Positions 1 through 7,607 of a DNA stretch of 45,267 nt are shown here, piece by piece. This stretch comes from Paraburkholderia bannensis NBRC 103871 (GTDB taxonomy: Bacteria; Pseudomonadota; Gammaproteobacteria; Burkholderiales; Burkholderiaceae). Below the pieces are notes generated by a model that made no database searches, was not told the DNA's origin, and was given only the letters and a program-made list of their open reading frames with translations. A program made the translations under genes and the position numbers. The DNA lies in the NCBI RefSeq assembly GCF_000685015.1, contig NZ_BAYA01000047.1, forward strand, positions 1 to 45,267, written 5' to 3'. Each line of letters opens with the position of its first letter. The first letter of the stretch is position 1.

Positions 1-132
1 GTCTACGAATGCGTCGACGATCCGCACGGGATTGTCTTCAGCGACAAAGTCTTCGAGACACTCCGGCAGCAACGTGGCCTGATTGCGGCTTGCACCTTCG
101 ACGAATCGCCCCATCTCCGCCTCTCGCGCTAA
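1..132 (+). CDS. 3' fragment of an unidentified protein, possibly a transposase
   Basis: Frame 1 is open from the window edge to a TAA at 130-132 and encodes 43 C-terminal residues ending in DESPHLRLSR. I do not recognise the family. The stop lies 30 bp before an inverted-repeat end (163-178) that recurs at 183-198 and 307-322, so it could be the C-terminus of the transposase belonging to that element. That is inference from position only; the 5' part is outside the window. Confidence 0.3.
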   Translation, partial: VYECVDDPHGIVFSDKVFETLRQQRGLIAACTFDESPHLRLSR

Positions 133-162
133 CAGGTTGATTCAGTCTAGGCGATCGCGCGG

Positions 163-198
163 GTTTTGACACAGCCTCGGCCGAGGCTGTGTCAAAAC
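163..198. repeat. Perfect 36-bp palindrome made by two abutting element ends
   Basis: GTTTTGACACAGCCTCGG (163-180) is followed directly by its exact reverse complement (181-198). The same 18-mer occurs a third time at 307-324. The arrangement reads as two mobile-element ends (16-bp GTTTTGACACAGCCTC type) facing each other across a 4-bp GGCC (179-182). Confidence 0.75.
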
Positions 199-322
199 GT
201 GCGATTTCGACGCCGAGCACGAAAATCGACCCACCAGAACGCTGCTTATCGGCTTCGCGGCACTTCGGGAAGGGTGAAGCGACACCCGAAAACCGGGTAA
301 TTTCGAGTTTTGACACAGCCTC
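183..322. mobile_element. MITE-like 140-bp element with 16-bp inverted repeats
   Basis: The segment starts with GAGGCTGTGTCAAAAC and ends with its perfect inverted copy at 307-322. It is flanked on both sides by GGCC (179-182 and 323-326), which would fit a 4-bp target duplication. It has no convincing open frame. The copy of the same end at 163-178 suggests a full-length parent element reaching in from the left. IS1182-type elements can have such ends and 4-bp palindromic targets, but this family assignment is from memory and uncertain. Confidence 0.5.
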
Positions 323-324
323 GG

Positions 325-610
325 CCACGAAGGGTCAGTCGCGTCGGCACAACGAGGGGCCGATCTGCCGCAGATTGCGGCCAGTCGCCCAGAGGAAGCT
401 CACTTTAGCGCATCTTCGGCCATAACTCGCCGACGCCCCTAACACAGCCGACGAGGCATGTCCCGGACAACCTTGATTCCCGTTGCCCCCCAAAGCACAT
501 CTGTCCCTGTGCCGAGCGAATCATTTTGACGCCATGCTTAGAGTCAGCCGCGCTCAAGAACTCGCCCTATATCCGTCGACCGAGCAATCGACCACTCAAA
601 AAGCGTTCAG
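325..610. other. Intergenic stretch without a recognisable gene
   Basis: Between the miniature element and the FNR box at 611 I find no open frame with recognisable protein character, no strong hairpin with a T-run and no further repeat copy. It may be decayed DNA at the edge of the island. Confidence 0.4.
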
Positions 611-624
611 TTGACCTCTGTCAA
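611..624 (+). promoter_or_regulatory. FNR-type box upstream of the usp at 686
   Basis: TTGACCTCTGTCAA matches TTGAT-N4-ATCAA in 8 of 10 fixed positions and is symmetric. Its centre is 68 bp upstream of the ATG at 686. The -10 is weak (TTCAAT at 645-650, centre 30 bp away). A TTG within the box opens the long reading frame, which argues against using that codon as the start. Confidence 0.7.
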
Positions 625-685
625 TCGTGGTGAGGCATCTGCGTTTCAATGTAGACGTACGACTTGTCTACCGATCGAGACAGCG

Positions 686-1642
686 ATGACCGCCCATACG
701 AATGACTCCATGTCGCTACCAGTGATTTCAAACATCCTGGTGGCGGTCGACGCCTCGCCAGCATCAGTTGCCGCCGTGCAATATCTCCGTTCGCTGTTGC
801 GAACAAATATGACCGTGCATATCGTGAGCGTGGCGGAAGACCCACGCTCGTTCGCACCATTTGGATCATGGACGGGTCAGACTTTAGACGCTGCGAGGAG
901 CGAACTGCGGCGGGATGCTGAAGAATCTGTCAACGCGGCGCGCTCATCGCTGGATCAGTGCGGCGCGCGCGTCGAAGGAGAAGTCATCAATCTCTGCAAG
1001 GAAGGCGGCAACATCGTCGAGGTACTCGATGAAGTCGCCAAGCGCTACGCGGTCGACCTGGTCGTTCTCGGCAGTCACCAGCATCGACGCCTGATACGCT
1101 GGGTGCTCGGGGAAGTTTGCGCACCATTCACGCATTTGCTGCGCTGGCCCGTGTTAATGATCCCAGCAGGGTACGAACCAAATGCCGATGAGCGACCCTC
1201 ACGCATTCTGTTCGCCACCGATGGAAGCAACGAGTCGCTCGCTGCTCTCCCAATTGCGGCTCGACTTGCTACACGGCAAGCAAACTGGCGGGTGATCTAC
1301 GTGGTCGACCGACTCCTGGCCTTTGGCACAGGCAGCCTTGAAACCCGTCTTGAGGAAACGCTCAGAGAGGTCGGAAATGTGGCCATCGCAAACGCGCACG
1401 CCAAGCTTGCCACCTATCAACAGGGCGGATGGCACATCGAAACTGCCGTACTCCGAACTAACAGTTCATTTGACGACATCCCGCACGCACTTAATCGTGA
1501 AGCACTGCGATGGAATGCACAGCTACTCGTTGTCGGGACACACGGGCGCCGTGGTTTGACGCGCTGGTTACTCGGCAGTGTCGCGGAGCGCATGACAAGG
1601 CTAACTTCCACTCCGATGTTGCTTGTACCGCCAGAAACGTAG
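686..1642 (+). CDS. Universal stress protein, two tandem UspA domains
   Basis: A 318-aa protein with two UspA folds. Domain 1 (about residues 14-160) opens with NILVAVDASPAS; domain 2 (about 170-318) opens with RILFATDGSNES. Domain 2 keeps the full ATP-binding signature GTHG-9x-GS near its C-terminus. Domain 1 has GSHQ-9x-GE, so its second glycine and the serine are lost and it probably does not bind ATP the same way. The frame is open upstream to a TTG at 611, but that codon is the first part of the FNR box, so I chose ATG 686; ATG 710 is an alternative. USPs are cytoplasmic and support survival during energy or oxygen limitation. The gene is followed by the MgtC-like gene 27 bp downstream, probably as one operon. 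Confidence 0.85.
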   Translation: MTAHTNDSMSLPVISNILVAVDASPASVAAVQYLRSLLRTNMTVHIVSVAEDPRSFAPFGSWTGQTLDAARSELRRDAEESVNAARSSLDQCGARVEGEVINLCKEGGNIVEVLDEVAKRYAVDLVVLGSHQHRRLIRWVLGEVCAPFTHLLRWPVLMIPAGYEPNADERPSRILFATDGSNESLAALPIAARLATRQANWRVIYVVDRLLAFGTGSLETRLEETLREVGNVAIANAHAKLATYQQGGWHIETAVLRTNSSFDDIPHALNREALRWNAQLLVVGTHGRRGLTRWLLGSVAERMTRLTSTPMLLVPPET

Positions 1643-1669
1643 TCGCATGCGACTAGTGAAAGCAATGCC

Positions 1670-2911
1670 ATGAACTCGCTGAACGCCGAATACATGCCTT
1701 TTGCAGTTGCGCTCGGCATCGGTCTTCTCGTAGGCGCTGAGCGGGAACGTCGAAAGGGAACCGGGGCAACGCGAGCGGCTGCAGGCATCCGCACGTTCGT
1801 TGTGATTGCCGTAGTGGGTGCGATCAGCATGCGCCTGGGCGGCACGCTGCTCACGGTCGCGTCAACCCTGGCGTTGAGCGCACTCAGTACAGCGGCGTAC
1901 CTGCGACCAAGCGACGATCCGGGACTCACAACTGAATCAGCGATGATTGCCACGTTGTTGCTGGGCGGGCTCGCCGTTGTCGACGCCACACTGGCGGCGG
2001 CGTTGGGAGTGACTCTGACAATCGTGCTCGCCGCCCGCTCACAACTGCATGATTTTGTAACGTCCAGACTGGGACGTGAAGAAGTCTTCGATCTGCTAAC
2101 GCTCGCCGCGTCTGCCCTGGTTATCCTTCCGATGCTGCCCGATCGCGCCGTCGACATCTTCGGCGCCATCAACCCGCAGACCGTATGGCGATTCGCTGTG
2201 CTGGTAATGTTGATCAGCACCATGGGTCACATTTCCCAGGTTGCCCTGGGGCCACGCATAGGTCTCGCGTTCGCCGGGCTTCTGGGTGGTTTTGTTTCCA
2301 GCGTTGCGACAATCGCCGCAATGGCACGTCGAGCCAAAGCGTCTCCTGCCACCCCATTGCCAATGGCTGCTGCAGCCGCTTTGTCCTCCGTAGCAACACT
2401 CACCCAGCTATGCGCGGTCGTCGGCGTCGTATTCAAACCCCTGCTGCTCCCACTCGGTCCGTCGCTCGCTGCCGGCACCATTGCGTCGCTCGTCTTCGGT
2501 CTTGCCGTGACATGGTTCGCGTCCCGAAGTCCGACCCAGGAGGCAATGGTCGTTGGACGCGCAGTCGATATCAAGGCCGCCCTGATCCTCGCTACAACGC
2601 TCATGATGCTTACGCTGGCCAGCGTGCTGCTAACGCGTTGGCTTGGTAACACGGGGATTGCTCTCACCGCAGCTGTCGGCGGCCTGGCAGATGCCCATTC
2701 CACGGCAGCCACCGTTGCATCTCTGGCGGCTCAATCGCTGATTACACCAAAAGAGGCGGTTCTCCCCGTTCTCATTACGGTAACGTCGAATGCATTGACG
2801 AAATGTGCGGTAGCGATTTTTCTGGGCACCCGCAATTTCGCGGTGATCGTGATATCCAGTCAAATATTCATCGTCGCAGCTGTCTGGGCAGCGTGGGCCA
2901 TCGAGCACTAA
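1670..2911 (+). CDS. MgtC/SapB family membrane protein with DUF4010
   Basis: A 413-aa polytopic membrane protein. The N-terminal part (about 1-130) has the MgtC/SapB pattern (GLLVGAERERRKG, then AGIRTFVVIAVVGA). The rest, about residues 170-410, is a run of hydrophobic segments typical of DUF4010. The length matches that two-part family. MgtC relatives are linked to Mg2+ limitation and control of the F-type ATPase, but no transport activity can be inferred for this one. It sits 27 bp after the USP gene and so probably shares the FNR-box promoter at 611. It converges on the alcohol dehydrogenase at 2978. Confidence 0.8.
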   Translation: MNSLNAEYMPFAVALGIGLLVGAERERRKGTGATRAAAGIRTFVVIAVVGAISMRLGGTLLTVASTLALSALSTAAYLRPSDDPGLTTESAMIATLLLGGLAVVDATLAAALGVTLTIVLAARSQLHDFVTSRLGREEVFDLLTLAASALVILPMLPDRAVDIFGAINPQTVWRFAVLVMLISTMGHISQVALGPRIGLAFAGLLGGFVSSVATIAAMARRAKASPATPLPMAAAAALSSVATLTQLCAVVGVVFKPLLLPLGPSLAAGTIASLVFGLAVTWFASRSPTQEAMVVGRAVDIKAALILATTLMMLTLASVLLTRWLGNTGIALTAAVGGLADAHSTAATVASLAAQSLITPKEAVLPVLITVTSNALTKCAVAIFLGTRNFAVIVISSQIFIVAAVWAAWAIEH

Positions 2912-2977
2912 CCTGACTTCCGGCCACCTGCGCAAGGCACACACAACATAGGCATTCAACTGCTAAACGCAGCACGC

Positions 2978-3964
2978 TCAATCCATCGTCAGTACCGCCG
3001 CGCCGGTCAGCCTGCCTTCGCGCAGATCAGCAAGCGCCTGATTGGCACTGGAGAGCGGGTATTCCGTTACCTGTAACGAGAGCTTGTGTTTTCCGGCGAT
3101 GTTCATGAATCGAATGCCATCTTCGCGTGTGAGGTTGGCAACAGAAACGATGCGTCGCTCCCCCCATAGCCACGCATAAGGGAACGACGGAATGTCGCTC
3201 ATATGAATGCCCCCGCAGACTACCGTTCCGCCTTTTGCGAGCGCGCGCAATGCTACTGGCACAAGGTCACCGACCGGGGCAAACAGCAGCGCGGCATCGA
3301 GTTCGACGGGCGCGCGCTGATCGCTGCCGCCTGCCCAGACTACGCCGAGCCGACGTGCGAATTCCTGCGCCGCGACGTCGCCGGGACTCGTGAAAGCATA
3401 GACGTCCCGGCCCTGATGCTGCGCTACCTGCGCCACGATGTGGCCTGCGGCACCGAAACCGTAAATGCCGATACGCTCAGCGTCACCCGCCATCACGAGC
3501 GAACGAAAGCCAATCAACCCGGCACACAACAATGGCGCGGCCTCAGCATGGCTGTATTGACGCGGCAAGTGAAGGCAATAACGCGCATCCGCGACAGTAC
3601 GTGTCGCGTAGCCGCCGTCAATCGTATATCCAGTGAACCCCGGCGCGTCGCAAAGGTTTTCTCGACCATGTACACAGAACCGGCAATGACCGCATGTATG
3701 GCCGAGCCACGGTACGCCCACGCAATCGCCAATAGCGAAACCCGTTACGCCACGTCCGAGTGCTGCGACCCGACCGACGATTTCGTGGCCGGGAATCAAA
3801 GGTCGCTTCGGGCTCTCCAGGTCTGCTTCGATGACATGAAGATCGGTGCGGCATACACCGCACGCAGCCACGTCGATCAATAGTTGCCCCTCGCGTGGTG
3901 AGGGATCCGGCAACTGGGTTTCACAAAGGACAGGACTCTCGCCATCAAAGACCATCGCTCTCAT
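2978..3964 (-). CDS. Zinc-dependent alcohol dehydrogenase (MDR family)
   Basis: A 328-aa medium-chain dehydrogenase. Catalytic zinc ligands are visible in CGVCRTD (Cys38) and GHE (His60, Glu61). Structural zinc cysteines are at 91, 94, 97 and 105 (CGHCRFC..RENLC). A Rossmann motif (GIYGFGAAGH) marks NAD(P) binding. It resembles the AdhA/YogA group of zinc-binding alcohol dehydrogenases. In a low-oxygen setting the likely role is reducing aldehydes to regenerate NAD+, but the substrate cannot be read from sequence. The start ATG is followed by MRAMVFDG, the usual N-terminus of the family. It lies 30 bp downstream of the USP at 3995-4450 on the same strand, so the two are likely cotranscribed from the FNR box at 4523. 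Confidence 0.88.
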   Translation of the reverse strand: MRAMVFDGESPVLCETQLPDPSPREGQLLIDVAACGVCRTDLHVIEADLESPKRPLIPGHEIVGRVAALGRGVTGFAIGDCVGVPWLGHTCGHCRFCVHGRENLCDAPGFTGYTIDGGYATRTVADARYCLHLPRQYSHAEAAPLLCAGLIGFRSLVMAGDAERIGIYGFGAAGHIVAQVAQHQGRDVYAFTSPGDVAAQEFARRLGVVWAGGSDQRAPVELDAALLFAPVGDLVPVALRALAKGGTVVCGGIHMSDIPSFPYAWLWGERRIVSVANLTREDGIRFMNIAGKHKLSLQVTEYPLSSANQALADLREGRLTGAAVLTMD

Positions 3965-3994
3965 GATTCACTCCTGAGCGCAGCGTCACGAGGT

Positions 3995-4450
3995 TTAGCA
4001 ACGCACAATCAAGACTGGACACGGCGAAATGCGAAGAAACTCCTCGGCAACACTTCCCAGAACCGCCCTGCTCACCCCGTGCTTGCCATGGGTTCCCATG
4101 ACAGCCAGATCAGATTCCCGCGTTTGCGCGCAACGCTTCAGGCAACGAGCGATTGAATCGGATTTCCCAAGCGTCTCGCTGATCTCGACAGAAACCGAAA
4201 CGTCCTGTTCGATTGCCGCACGCCTTACGTCTTCCAGCGCCAGACGGCCGTCCCCGTAAAGCACACGGCCGAGCGCATCCGGGTCGTAATAGCCTGAATA
4301 GGGAGCAACGCCCCATTTCTGCACGACATACACAGTATGCACGTGTGCGTGCGCGAGCGCTGCCAGTGCGATGGCTTCCCGTGCGGCGCAGCGCGCCGAT
4401 CCGCCGCCGTCGACCGCCAGCAAAATGCTTTGATAAACAGACGATGTCAT
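3995..4450 (-). CDS. Universal stress protein, single domain
   Basis: A 151-aa UspA-type protein. It begins SSVYQSILLAVDGGGSA and ends with the complete ATP motif GTHG-9x-GS followed by EEFLRISPCPVLIVRC. Length and layout match a single-domain ATP-binding USP. An FNR-type box (4523-4536) and a -10-like TATTGT lie upstream on the minus strand. The alcohol dehydrogenase follows 30 bp downstream. Confidence 0.88.
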   Translation of the reverse strand: MTSSVYQSILLAVDGGGSARCAAREAIALAALAHAHVHTVYVVQKWGVAPYSGYYDPDALGRVLYGDGRLALEDVRRAAIEQDVSVSVEISETLGKSDSIARCLKRCAQTRESDLAVMGTHGKHGVSRAVLGSVAEEFLRISPCPVLIVRC

Positions 4451-4495
4451 CGCCTAGCACTCCGCAGTGCACGGCGCAACATGACGCGCACGCCC

Positions 4496-4536
4496 ACAAT
4501 ACAGGTGCAGTCCTGAAGGCAACTGACCTTGGTCAA
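4496..4536 (-). promoter_or_regulatory. FNR-type promoter for the usp-adh pair
   Basis: CTGACCTTGGTCAA at 4523-4536 matches the FNR consensus in 7 of 10 fixed positions. On the minus strand TATTGT (4496-4501) has its centre exactly 31 bp from the box centre, the spacing of a class II FNR promoter. Confidence 0.65.
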
Positions 4537-4592
4537 CTGGCCGCCAAACGGATCCCGTTTTAGCAAGCTGCTCTGCGCGCCCCCAAAACTGG

Positions 4593-4606
4593 TTGATCTA
4601 AATCAA
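4593..4606 (+). promoter_or_regulatory. Perfect FNR box upstream of the 4739 gene
   Basis: TTGATCTAAATCAA matches TTGAT-N4-ATCAA at all ten fixed positions and extends to GTTGAT...ATCAAC. It points to the plus-strand genes at 4672 and 4739. The -10 is not clear: GAGACT stands at the usual distance and TGATAA (4633-4638) a little further on. Confidence 0.8.
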
Positions 4607-4671
4607 CAGCTCAGGCCCGTGAGTCGCGAGACTGATAAGGGCACGCAGCGACTGACTGCCTGGGGAGGTGC

Positions 4672-4755
4672 ATGATGGAGACGCAACCTGCCGGCCTCGA
4701 AACAAGGTCGGCCAACCTCAACCAGGTAAGGATGAAATATGTCAGCCCGTGTTGA
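4672..4755 (+). CDS. Possible 27-aa leader ORF overlapping the next gene
   Basis: ATG 4672 (or ATG 4675) follows a strong ribosome binding site (GGGGAGGTG at 4662-4670). The frame runs 27 codons to a TGA at 4753-4755, overlapping the first codons of the 4739 gene in another frame. Its centre-to-start distance from the perfect FNR box is about 72 bp, typical of the other genes here, whereas 4739 is 139 bp away. It could be a leader peptide coupling translation, or the Shine-Dalgarno could be a relic of an earlier start. The peptide has no recognisable motif. Confidence 0.3.
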   Translation: MMETQPAGLETRSANLNQVRMKYVSPC

Positions 4756-5179
4756 TTTGAGCGCAGTACAGGACATCTATCGACTGTGTTACATCCGCAC
4801 GCCCTGGGCCTGGTTCACGCGCATCGCGCTCGATCAGCAATGGGGTGAGCGCTGGGAACGCGGCCCGTATATGAGCGAGTCAGGCCTGCCCTATGCTGAC
4901 GAACCGGATCAGATCCTTAAACTCGGCTTTGACGGTTCCCTACTGAGCCCGGAGGAAGGCGCGCACGCCGACACTTACAGCGTGCAGGACATCAATGCGA
5001 AGAAGACCGCGTGGCTTCACACCGAAAATTATTTTGGTGGCTTCCCTATTCGCATCATGGCTGGCGTGAGCTTACAGCGATTTACGGAACTGGTTGAACT
5101 CGCCGGCGGAATGGTCTACGCGCCGCTCGGCTGGGGCCAGTTGCCAACGTTACACCTCACGTTGGATACGACCAGTTGA
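4739..5179 (+). CDS. Hypothetical protein under a perfect FNR box
   Basis: A 146-aa protein I do not recognise. It is soluble by appearance, rich in Trp and Tyr (for example CYIRTPWAWFTRIAL and WGERWERGPYM), with no signal peptide or cysteine cluster. AAGGA six bases before the ATG supports this start. The next gene, also unknown, begins 102 bp downstream on the same strand, so the two may form an operon. The FNR box at 4593 suggests expression under low oxygen. Confidence 0.65.
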   Translation: MSARVDLSAVQDIYRLCYIRTPWAWFTRIALDQQWGERWERGPYMSESGLPYADEPDQILKLGFDGSLLSPEEGAHADTYSVQDINAKKTAWLHTENYFGGFPIRIMAGVSLQRFTELVELAGGMVYAPLGWGQLPTLHLTLDTTS

Positions 5180-5281
5180 ACCCTTATCCCGTGACCGATA
5201 GCCCGAAGTCACGAATCGCGCGCCGGCACGGGCGCGAGCACTTCCGTCGGGCGAAATGAGATTGCCGTGGAGTAATCGATC

Positions 5282-5662
5282 ATGAACGATGCCTTTGAGC
5301 GCCGGGCGCTGCTGCAGCAGCTCGGCAGCGTACTGGAAATGCTGACCAACGCGAAGGAACATGAGTATGAAGTACAGCTTGTCGGGGAACTGATCCGCAA
5401 GTATCCATCGCTCGCACAGATGGCACTGCTCGACCATGTCGCCCAGACGACGTCGCTGCGCGAACTCGAACAGCGCGCACTGCATGCGTTTTGTCGCTGG
5501 CCGGCGCTCCTGCTCGAAGACAGACTCGATCGCAGTGCGCTGGCTTCCCCGGTCAGGCAATGGCTCTTCGACGATTATGACGCCGGGTGGGAGTTCTATT
5601 GCGCGGCCCTGGCGGCCGATGTACCGTGGTTCGCAGAGGCCGCAGCCGATGCGACGATGTGA
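5282..5662 (+). CDS. Hypothetical helical protein
   Basis: A 126-aa protein of unknown function. It looks mostly alpha-helical and acidic, with no membrane segment or signal peptide. The N-terminus MNDAFERRALLQQLGSVLEM and C-terminus VPWFAEAAADATM give no family. It follows the 4739 gene on the same strand and converges on the USP at 5711. Confidence 0.6.
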   Translation: MNDAFERRALLQQLGSVLEMLTNAKEHEYEVQLVGELIRKYPSLAQMALLDHVAQTTSLRELEQRALHAFCRWPALLLEDRLDRSALASPVRQWLFDDYDAGWEFYCAALAADVPWFAEAAADATM

Positions 5663-5710
5663 AAGCACAACGGATCTCATTCATCGGTGTCCTGGCCCCG
5701 GCGGCACTGG

Positions 5711-6169
5711 TCACCGGGTCACATCGCGTACGAGCAACACCGGGCATTGAGCGATGCGCACGAACTGCTCGGCGACGCTGCCGAGCAAAGCGCGTTTGAC
5801 TCCACGCCGGCCGTGCGTGCCCAGCACGACGAGTTGCGCGCCATAGCTCGAAGCGTCGCGTTCCAGACTTTGCGCCACGCCGTCGCTCATGTTCTGCACT
5901 TCAAGCAGTCTTGTCTCGCAGGGCACGCCTGCTGCCTTCGCTTCGCTGCTGGCCGTTTCAAGCATCTTCAGGGCGTCCACTTGATACGCGTCGATCACCT
6001 CCGCCGGCACATAAGTCAGTCCCGTGCCTATGCTCATCAGTGACACGATATCGAGCACGTGCACGATCTGCAGGTGCGCACCACACAGGCGCGCGATTTT
6101 CAACGCTTCGGCCAAAGCCAGCTTCGACGTTTCGCTGCCGTCGTACGCCAATTCGATCTTCCCGTACAT
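5711..6169 (-). CDS. Universal stress protein, single domain
   Basis: A 152-aa UspA-type protein with the complete GTHG-9x-GS motif near the C-terminus and the ending CPVLLVRDVTR. The frame is open to 6202, but ATG 6169 (MYGKIELAYDGSE) has AGGAGT directly upstream and matches the usual N-terminus, so I chose it. It starts 58 bp after the end of the PfkB kinase on the same strand and has no FNR box of its own, so it is probably cotranscribed with the kinase. Confidence 0.87.
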   Translation of the reverse strand: MYGKIELAYDGSETSKLALAEALKIARLCGAHLQIVHVLDIVSLMSIGTGLTYVPAEVIDAYQVDALKMLETASSEAKAAGVPCETRLLEVQNMSDGVAQSLERDASSYGAQLVVLGTHGRRGVKRALLGSVAEQFVRIAQCPVLLVRDVTR

Positions 6170-6227
6170 ATTGGACTCCTCGCGGGACTTGGCCCCGCAC
6201 ACCAGGTTCTGTACCGCCGTCGTCGCG

Positions 6228-7190
6228 TCAACTAGCGCTCTGCGTGAGGGCTAATAAGCGCGCCACTTCGTCAGGGTCGCATAGCGCGGTGCCACTCGAC
6301 AACAACGTTGCGGAGGCAGCGGCCTGCGCAAGACGCGCTGCATCCAGGAGCGAATCGCCGCGCCGCAACGCGACCAGCAAGCCCGCAAGAAAGCTGTCGC
6401 CCGCACCGGTCGCACCGGCTACCGACACCGGAAGCGCCTGAAGACGGAGCGTCTCATCTGACGAAACGAGCAGCGCGCCGCGGTCCCCCAGGGTCAAAGC
6501 GACAATCTGCGCCCGGCCGTCGTGAACGATCTGCCGGGCGGCCTTAAGCCAGTCGGATTCGGTGGGCAATGGACTCCCGATCAGGCTCGCCAACTCGGCA
6601 AGACTCGGTTTCACCAGAAAGACGCCCGCATCAAGCGCGAGGGAGAGCGCCGGCCCCGAACTGTCCAGCACCACGCGCAAGCCTCGCTGCCTCGCGCTGC
6701 GGGCCAGCTCGGCATAGGCCCCTGACGGCAATCCTGGTGGCAGACTGCCGCTCATCACCAAATAGCTTTCCGAGCCAGACGATCCGTGCGCGGCTTCGAG
6801 CGCGTCAAGCACCATGAGGGCGGCCTGCCATTCCTCTTCGCTGACATGTGGGCCCGGCAAAACAAAGCGGAATTCGCGGCCGGTCGCACGCTCAGTTACC
6901 GAGAAGTTCTCGCGCGTTTCGCCTGCAATGCGCAAGCGCCGGCTTTGTATGCGTTCGTTCGATAGCATCTGCTCAAGCCTTGCGCCCGCAGCTCCACCGG
7001 CAAGGTAGAGCGCGAGGCAACGCGCCTGCGCACCGTCGAGGCGTCTCACCACGCGCGCCACGTTGATGCCCCCGCCTCCGGGATAGCAACGCGCGGGCTC
7101 GCAGCGCAGCTTATGGGTATCGACAATCCGATCTACCGCCGTCCAGACGTCAACGGCAGGGTTCAATGTGAGCGTCACGATCCCGGTCAC
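6228..7190 (-). CDS. pfkB: PfkB-family sugar kinase (phosphofructokinase-like)
   Basis: A 320-aa ribokinase-fold kinase. It has the N-terminal substrate motif (TLTLNPAVDVWTAVD), the glycine-rich GGGGINVARV at about 38-47, SGSLPPGLP, and the C-terminal PfkB signature GATGAGDSFLAGLL carrying the catalytic Asp. These features match 6-phosphofructokinase II / 1-phosphofructokinase. The start is GTG at 7188-7190 with AAGGAGG upstream. A fermentative glycolytic step would suit an oxygen-limitation island; PfkB is also in the mycobacterial DosR regulon. The USP follows 58 bp downstream. A TGTAGG-N6-CCTACA palindrome sits 13 bp upstream of the start. Confidence 0.85.
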   Translation of the reverse strand: MTGIVTLTLNPAVDVWTAVDRIVDTHKLRCEPARCYPGGGGINVARVVRRLDGAQARCLALYLAGGAAGARLEQMLSNERIQSRRLRIAGETRENFSVTERATGREFRFVLPGPHVSEEEWQAALMVLDALEAAHGSSGSESYLVMSGSLPPGLPSGAYAELARSARQRGLRVVLDSSGPALSLALDAGVFLVKPSLAELASLIGSPLPTESDWLKAARQIVHDGRAQIVALTLGDRGALLVSSDETLRLQALPVSVAGATGAGDSFLAGLLVALRRGDSLLDAARLAQAAASATLLSSGTALCDPDEVARLLALTQSAS

Positions 7191-7202
7191 CTTGCCTCCT
7201 TT

Positions 7203-7296
7203 GTGTAGGCATTCCCCTACACGCCATGAATTGGCCTTACTCCAGTTTCAGCCACGGCTCATGGTAAGGCACGCTAACGCTTCCCATACTGGAATC
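7203..7296 (+). promoter_or_regulatory. Promoter with TGTAGG palindrome, shared design with the fnr promoter
   Basis: GTGTAGG-CATTCC-CCTACAC (7203-7222) is a perfect dyad. CCAGTTTC follows at offset 39 and CATACTGGA, which contains a -10-like CATACT (7285-7290), at offset 82. The promoter at 27130 has the same three blocks at the same offsets. It reads toward the gene at 7341. The dyad also lies just upstream of pfkB on the other strand and could affect that gene too. Confidence 0.65.
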
Positions 7297-7340
7297 GTCG
7301 CCCCACCCGGTCTAAGCCGCCCACCTAAAGGAGTGTTGAC

Positions 7341-7577
7341 GTGTCCTCCGTCCCGATGCATCAGATGAACGCTGCCGCGCTACCCGCCATCGCCGCTGAC
7401 GATTCCGAAACCCGGCTCGCGCTTGCCTGCAGCGCCGGCATGCTCGTCACGCTGGACGGCCAGATCGGGCGCGAAAAGTACCAGAGTGTCGCAGCGTCAC
7501 TGCTGGCATTCCAGCGCTTCGCCGCTGCACTGCGCGACGCTCTTGAGATACCGTGCGCGCGTTCAGCCGTTGAGTGA
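7341..7577 (+). CDS. Small hypothetical protein (78 aa)
   Basis: A 78-aa protein starting at GTG 7341, with AAAGGAG eight bases upstream. It is hydrophilic to mildly hydrophobic and has no recognisable domain (GQIGREKYQSVAASLLAFQRF in the middle). Its promoter carries the TGTAGG dyad that otherwise occurs only in front of fnr in this window, which suggests it is a target of the NarL-type response regulator. It converges on the acetoacetyl-CoA reductase. Confidence 0.55.
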   Translation: MSSVPMHQMNAAALPAIAADDSETRLALACSAGMLVTLDGQIGREKYQSVAASLLAFQRFAAALRDALEIPCARSAVE

Positions 7578-7607
7578 CACGCGTCGCTCATACCGTCGCA
7601 CAGACGG

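Noticed and set aside
611..685. N-terminal extension of the first USP from TTG 611
   Set aside because: The TTG is part of the FNR box and the extra 25 residues do not match the family.
1417..2223. A 268-codon minus-strand frame
   Set aside because: It is antisense to the USP and the MgtC-like gene and has Ser/Arg-rich shadow composition.
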